NCBI GenBank assembly: GCA_018296165.2
Contig: JACKQL020000107.1
Location: 97,921-161,920, forward strand
Reading direction: 5' to 3'
Length of the DNA stretch: 64,000 nucleotides
From: Termitomyces sp. T153
Lineage: Eukaryota; Basidiomycota; Agaricomycetes; Agaricales; Lyophyllaceae
In this document: in pieces, positions 57,967 to 64,000 of the stretch
Layout of the letters: each line of letters starts with the position of its first letter
Numbering within the stretch: the stretch's first letter is position 1
The notes under the pieces: generated by a model
The model's database searches: none
The model's input: only the letters and a program-made list of their open reading frames with translations
Told to the model about the DNA's origin: nothing
Translations under genes and position numbers: made by a program

Positions 57967-60036
57967 CCAAAAAATAGTGCTTAGCAATAACTGGGGCTCA
58001 TCACCGCACCCCCCTCCCCCAACACCCTGGCCTTCCACACCTTGCCCAGTTGCCCCCACACCCAATCCTCATCCCACCTCTGCTCTGGAGCAATGCATGC
58101 TGCCCACCACTCCAATGAAATCAAGCAATTCTCATGCCTCATGCGGCATGAAAGTCATACAGAGGTGTCATGTCATGACCCTGCAGAGGGCCCGTCAAAT
58201 TCACACAGCTCACCCTGCCAAGCACAAAGGGAGCACAAAGGGTACACTACAACCAAACAATCAGTAAACATGACCAAAAGGGCTTGAAAACTACTGGAGC
58301 CTGGTTCAAACACCACTCCAGCATTGGGGGGCCCCGAGCCCATGCTAATGCCCTTGCAAACTCCTCCACCATCACCTCCACCTGCAGAACTTGCTGCACC
58401 TGTGGAACTCCCTCCCTGTCCCCTGCCGCCAAACTCAACTCCACGGGATGAACTCTAGTCCATCCTGAGCCCCTCTCTTGAGTAGAGCCCCCAGAAGAGC
58501 CCAACACCATCACAACCCACCCTGCAAGGCTCTGTCAATTACCCTGAGAGAACAGGTAGACCCTACTTACAACCCTAGTACATGGCACTGATCCAATGCT
58601 GGCGCTCAAACTCCTCCCCCTTGCTATCATACACCACCACCTCATCCGCATCAGAAAACCAGGGAGCTGAGTGATCAGAGGAGAACATGGAAGAAATTTT
58701 TGGGGAACTCTGGAGTATGTCCAAGTCTTTTAATTGATTGAGCAGAACCCCCTGATGAAGTGGCAACCATGCTTCAACTTCACCTCCCATGCTGCCATCA
58801 CTCGCTGCAGATTGATCAATATTACTTGGCTTTGACTCCCATGCCCCTGCTGATCTCTGACCTGCACCCTGCGTCTTGAGGGTCTTGACATTGAAAGGGA
58901 AGGTAATGTCATGACTCATTTCCTGGACCCCCACACATCGTCCAACGACCCTCTGCCCCCCCAAAACCTCCCCCAACACCTCACCAAACTTCCACAGTGC
59001 TCTGTGCCTACTCCGGCTAACTCTGACACATCTTCAGCTAACTCTGACAGCCCCCTGGCCAACTCCAATGTCTTCCCTGCAGTCAGTGATGCTTCTCCTG
59101 AATCTCCTGAGCCCCTTTCCCCCACCGTACCTGACCCTGTTACATGTCATCAACTCAACACCCTGGTCCCTCCAACTTATTTTGAAGTATTACAACGACC
59201 TCGGAACAGCCCATGTCACCAATTGATCCCATCAACATATCAATGTGGCCCACCCTCTAATTGTAACCAACACCCATCAACTCTGTCAAGCTCTACCAAG
59301 CCCCGCTGCCACAGCCGACGTCCCCCAGAGCTCTCTAGTAGTCAGTATATAAGATGTAGAGTAGCTCTTTGTACTCTAGTCTTGACATTACTTAACGTTA
59401 CCTATGGTCTGATTGTTTCTCTCCTGTGTTTTGTGCCCATGTCCTGTTCTCCTACTCTCAGTCTCCCAGTCTTGTCCCATCTCTATTTCATTATTGTTTT
59501 TGTTATTGTTTCATATTTCTGCCTGAATCTATTCTCATTCTCATCTCAACCTTGTCTTGACTCCATCTCATTTCATTTGACTCTGTCTCATCTTGTTTGA
59601 TCCATCCATCATGTTCCTATTTCTCCCAACCTTTAATGTCTTCACAAACCCCACAATTATGATTACGGATCCCCAACACTCTTTAACCAACTCTGGACCT
59701 TGCTGCATGCTTGAACTCTATCCACCTCCGTTGATCCCCCATCAAACTCTGGCTTTGCTTCCATCACTCATATAGCCTCCAACTCCTCTGCACCCACAAT
59801 ACTCGCATATGGACTTATGCCTAAACCCCACCAAGCTCGTCCCCCTTTCCGCAGCTTGCCCCCTACTCCTCCAGACATCCCTGGACTTGCTCAGATCAAT
59901 CTCCACCAACTATCCTCACAAGTCCCCAGTGTTTTGGGACACCTCTGCATGCCCAGTTGTCAGTGCAGGGAATCATGTCTGCCTAGTAAGGACCTGCCCA
60001 GTGTAGCTGAGCCCCCGTAGTCAGTAGAACCTGATA
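57967..60036 (+). mobile_element. Inverted LARD fragment: internal end plus one LTR
   Basis: 58907-60036 is a full-length LARD LTR (1130 bp) in the opposite orientation to copies I-III. It starts TGTCATGACTCATTTCC, has a plus-strand TATA-like GTCAGTATATAAG near 59340-59354, and ends GAACCTGATA. Left of it, the internal region matches copies I-III inverted, including the antisense ORF's first frame on the minus strand (SDADEVVVYDSKGEEFERQH near 58595-58655) and the SNIDQSAASD upstream wording. Here the polypurine-like GGGAAGGTAA precedes the LTR on the plus strand. It is old and AT-shifted. Confidence 0.82.
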
Positions 60037-61820
60037 GTATGAGCATCAATTGGGATGGAGAGTGGGTTGATGCAATTGTTAGTTGGTTGGTGGACTCCTG
60101 TAGTACAAGTGTCAGTTAGTGCAGGGAGTTGTTCTGGCTGCTGTGTTGAGCAAGGAAAGAGTTTGGAGTTGCCATTCCATAGTTTTGTTCTTCCTGGGAG
60201 TGGGAGCAAGTGGTCTGGAGGCAGCATAAGGGGCAGTTTAGTTGCTGGCTCTTTAGTGGAGTTGCATTGAGGGCTATATTGGTCCAGTGATAGACTCAGT
60301 CCTTCCCAGGGTAGAGCCAGCAGTCTGGAGGCAGCATGGGGGTTGGTTGGGGCACTGGCTTGTTGGCAGAGCTGCCTCATGAGGCTTGTAGTGTGTGGGC
60401 AGGATTAGTCTGGGTGTGAGCTTTGTGGGTTGTGTCTTCTTTTGAAGTAAAAGCCAACAGTCCAAAGTTAGCATGGAGGGCTTGTTGGGTGTCAGCTCAT
60501 TGATGGGGTTGTCTTTAGAGATGGTGGTGAGCAGGGAGAAGGAGTCCAGAGGTGTGTTTTGTTGGTCCATTCTTTCCAGAGCAGGAACCAGGAGTCCAGA
60601 GGCAGTGGAGAGAGTGGGTTGGGAGGTTGGCTCATTGGCAGGGTTGTGTCAGAGGTTATGCTGGGCAAGGAGAGGGGTCCAGAGTGGAGTTTACTTCCTC
60701 ATTCAAATCAGCACAATATGTAAACGTTTAGTAGGGGTTACTACTGAGTGGCAGAACTCATTCTGCTCAGCCCAAAAGGGTTTTCTTAGGTACCCATTGG
60801 TTGTCTAGCAGGGGTGTTGAGGCTCTTTTAGGTTGACCATGGGGTCACAGGGGCTGAAATCATTTTTCAAAGGACCTTAGGTTAGCAAGCAGGCAAGTGG
60901 TGGAGTTGTTGGGGGTAGTGGTCCCCAGAGCCATTCTACAATGTAACAGGTGTATTTCAGTTGATCCTCTGAGAAGTTGAACAAGTCATATGCTTGTCCC
61001 ACTGTGCAGAACTATTGTTTGCATTGAGGGAGAGGTTGTTTATGAATATTGGAGGGTGGCAGAGGAGTTATTTGTTTGAGGGCATTACTTGATACTTGAA
61101 GGAGGCCACAGTGGGTGTGGGGGCAATCTTCCATTCATGCTCTGGAGCAGTCTGGAGGTCACTGTAGATGGAGTTGGAGACATGTCTTGGTACTGCAGAG
61201 GCAGTTAACAAGGTTTTTGATCAGGGGAAGTGGGTACCACTTCTGTTGGAGGGCTTTCTTGATTCCCTGCTAGTTGGGGTGGAGTTGGAGGAGCCAATCA
61301 TTTTTCTTGGCAGCAAGGTTGAAGCTCTGGCAGGTGGGGTTGAGTTGCATAACATATTGCCAAGCTTGTAGGGGACTGTTTTGAATGTTCAGAGTTTGTT
61401 TTTCTACTGGGTAATTGATTTTGTCAGAGGAGTGGGGGAGGATAACAGCTGGGTTGTGACTCCAGTGGCAGAGGTTAGGCACATGACATCCTTACTCATT
61501 GACAAGTGGAGGTGGAGGTGGCAGTTTTTTTCAATTTAGACTCAGCAGTGGGTGGTGGTGGAGAATGCTACTCTTTTCTTAGAGAATGCATCAGTGAACT
61601 TATGGTACTCCAGAGAAACTACTTCATATGGGGTTTGTTCTTCTATTGCTCCAGCAGTACAGCTCTCGCACATAGACATCTTTTTTGGCAAGGATGGAGG
61701 GGTTGGATTAGGATTTGCAGAGTGCATGCTATGGGACTTATGCTAATTAATTGGTGTTGGAGGTTTTCCAGATGGGTGTCAGAGTCAGGATGGTGGGGTC
61801 CAGAGCTGCACTGCCAGGGT

Positions 61821-61940
61821 CTGGAGTTGTGTAGAAGGGTCTGGAGTTGTGTAGAAGGGTCTGGAGTTGTGTAGAAGGGTCTGGAGTTGTGTAGAAGGGT
61901 CTGGAGTTGTGTAGAAGGGTCTGGAGTTGTGTAGAAGGGT
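61821..61940. repeat. Perfect 20-bp tandem array, six units
   Basis: The unit CTGGAGTTGTGTAGAAGGGT is repeated six times without a change between 61821 and 61940. In the other LARD copies the matching place holds a single related unit (for example TCCGGAGCTGTG near 37800), so the array expanded only in this copy. Confidence 0.95.
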
Positions 61941-63692
61941 CTGGGGGTTGCCTGGAGTTATGGGTCAAGGCATCTTGTGCCTTTATGCTGATTCCTTTGG
62001 GTGTTGAGGGAGGCTTTAGAGGGCATTGGGTTTCTAGAGTTGTTAGTTGTTTCCAAATTGGTTTGGCAGAAGGAAGCCTCCAAGGAGCACTTTGAAGTGC
62101 ATTCTTTGTTGTTGAGGCTTCAGGGTTTGAGATGGTCAGGTGTTGAGTTTGTGACAATAGGTCTGGAGAGGTGATGGCAGAGTTCTTTACTTTCTTCAAA
62201 GAACATGTCAGTGAGTTTATGATACTCTGGGGAAACTACTTCATATAGAATTCTTCTTTTCCTATAGTCTGTTCCAGTGGGATAGCTTCTACACTTGGGT
62301 GTTTTTTTGATAAGGAGAGCATAATTGGTAGTTGAAGGGTGGAGGTCCCATCTTATGAAATGCATGTGAAGAGGGTGGTGCTGAATATTTGGATGCCAGG
62401 GGTTCCAGATTACTTGGGAGGGAGTATCTATGTAATGGTGGAGGGGTTCAGAGTTGTCTAGCATTGTGGGTCAGGGTGCTGCAGTCCTTATGTTGACTTC
62501 TGGGGTTTGCTGAGGAGCATCTTTGGGGTGTGTTCAAGGAGGCTGAGGCAGAGGTGCATCTTCCTTTGTTCTTTGGCCCTCTTGAGGTTTGGAAATTCTT
62601 TGGTATTGCTCTGAAGTTGCTAGAGTTGGGTCAGAAGTGTCACAGCCTTGGGGAACTGAAGAGAGAGGTAGAGGGGAGTGCATCTGGGCTTGGATACTTT
62701 AGTGTGGAGTTTGTCCAGTCAAACATTGGGCAGATCAATGGCTGGGTAACTAGAGTGGTCCTAGCTGATTCTGGAGTTTGAGTTTGAGGTTGGGGATGGA
62801 GCACTGGTCTTGGAATCTTGACTTATTCTTGGAGGAGGGGGTTGTTGGGGGCAGTGGTTGATTCCAATGATGGTGGGGTTTACTTTGGAGGGTTGATGTC
62901 TTCAGGATTAGCTAAGGGCATTGCATGGGAGTCATATTGTCTATGAGAAAAGCATCAGAGGCTGGTGCTGTTGATTTGGGTGGAGGTGGTGCTGTCAGAG
63001 AGTCAAGTGCTCAAATATTGGTGGCATGTGGACTTTGATGGAGCTGTAGTAGCACCCAGGATGTTGGTGCTGCTCCTTGGGGAAGGTGTGGCATTAGGGG
63101 AAGTTAGTCCCAAGTTGTGCAGTTATTCCAGTTGGAGTGAAGTAGAGCCAGGCAGGTTTGGAGGTGTTGGACTAGGAGGTTGGTGGTCAGAGGTCTTGTT
63201 GTTGTTTATTGGTGGGGAGAGTAACTTGTTCTTATGCAGCAAGTGATTGTCTCTGGTAGGGGTTTGCATTACTGTTGGGGAAATGGTATTGGTGAGGTGC
63301 TGGAGAAGTTGTCAAGCAATAGATTGATTTGTTGCTGGGGTTGATTGGAGATGGGGTTGGAGATGTCATAGTTGGCCTTAGTAGGAGGCAGGACTGGCAG
63401 AGGTGAGGGAGGTGCAGGAGGTGCAGGAGAGGGTGGTGTAGAGATGATATGATGGGAGTTGAGTGGAGAGGATGTCTGTGGAGAGAGCCATTGTGTGGGG
63501 GTGTGACTGGAGTGGAGGGAACATTTGGTGTTGGATCCACAATTCAATGTGCCTTGGCAAACTGGGCAAGGCAAAACAAATCATAGTGGGTCTTAGGCAT
63601 GAGCCAACTATAAACATTGAGAGTTTTGGCAGGAGTGTATGTGGAGTTAATTGCAGACATTACAAATAGGGTAAGGGGGAGTCTTGATATTA

Positions 63693-64000
63693 TGTCAGGT
63701 TCTGCTGCCCATGGGGGCTCAGCTACACTGGGCAAGTCCTTACTAGGCAGATGCAATGTCCTGCACTAGTAACTTGGCATTTGGAGAAGGTCTAGACTTC
63801 AGAGACTTGTGAGGGTAAGCAAGGGGGAGTGGTCCAAGCAAGTCTGGGGTGCTCCAGGAAAGTCTAAGACAAGGTACAGGGAAGGGTTGAACTTGAAGGG
63901 AGTGTCAGGCACAAGTCCAGAAGCAAGTATTGGAGGTGCAGGCAAACAGAGGCTATGCAAGTTGTCCCGACCCGCTCCCTAGATCCCTAGACACAGCCCC
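63693..64000 (-). repeat. LARD copy V right LTR, partial
   Basis: First 308 bp of a LARD LTR, AT-shifted, continuing past the window. Confidence 0.88.

Larger units (their letters stand above)
60037..64000 (-). mobile_element. LARD copy V: old internal region and partial LTR running off the right edge
   Basis: The internal region 60037-63692 has scattered similarity to the LARD internal part. Examples are the GAACATGTCAG..GAGTTTATGATACTC motif near 62203 (compare 38007, 48652 and 54617) and the final GGGGGAGTCTTGATATTA before the LTR. The LTR starts at 63693 (TGTCAGGTTCTGCTGCCC) and is cut by the window end. The left side abuts the inverted LTR head to tail without its own left LTR. No coding region is intact. 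Confidence 0.75.

Noticed and set aside
61821..61940. CRISPR-like array
   Set aside because: The units are directly adjacent with no spacers, the genome is eukaryotic, and the array is a simple tandem repeat in a transposon.

Overview
The window looks like a chromosomal segment of a filamentous basidiomycete, probably an agaricomycete. Genes are split by many short introns (about 45-60 nt, GT..AG, with branch sites close to the acceptor) and are tightly packed on both strands. The families present are fungal: Rrp36, Pex16, Arp2, a Rab4-type GTPase, a fungal D-serine dehydratase, and Ser/Thr-rich single-pass membrane proteins. I cannot name the species.

Positions 1-28,200 are a compact gene region. 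In order: a gamma-glutamyltranspeptidase cut by the left edge (-); an unrecognised gene (-); a Ser/Thr-rich single-pass membrane protein (+); an isochorismatase-like cysteine hydrolase (+); a second, related membrane protein (-); a Rab4-like GTPase (-); a D-serine dehydratase-like PLP enzyme (-); Rrp36 (+); a CorA-type Mg2+ transporter (+); an unrecognised coiled-coil protein (-); Pex16 (+); a cupin protein (+); a short-chain dehydrogenase (-); a divergent ketol-acid reductoisomerase-like protein (+); an RBM39/Rsd1-type splicing factor (+); and actin-related protein 2 (+). Most are housekeeping genes. The cupin, dehydrogenase and reductoisomerase-like genes sit together and could be metabolically linked, but the sequence does not prove that.

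Positions 28,900-64,000 are a nested transposable-element block. A decayed Ty1/copia element (- strand) carries a solo LTR with an intact 5-bp target duplication. Then come copies of one LTR family (LTR about 1.13-1.2 kb, TGTCA..TGACA ends, internal part about 3.8 kb) that has no reverse transcriptase: a large non-autonomous retrotransposon, called 'LARD' below. Copy I joins the copia remnant to a Ty3/gypsy remnant. Copy II is inserted in the 5' leader of that gypsy element (target duplication GTTGC). Copy III is inserted in the right LTR of copy II (target duplication GGCAG). An inverted fragment and a further old copy that runs off the right edge complete the block.

The most interesting signal is in the LARD family. 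Three copies carry a conserved coiled-coil reading frame with a recognisable spliceosomal intron. It lies antisense to the direction of LTR transcription inferred from TATA-like and polypurine-tract signals. Being antisense would let the intron survive retrotransposition. The gypsy and older LARD copies show decay dominated by C-to-T / G-to-A changes.
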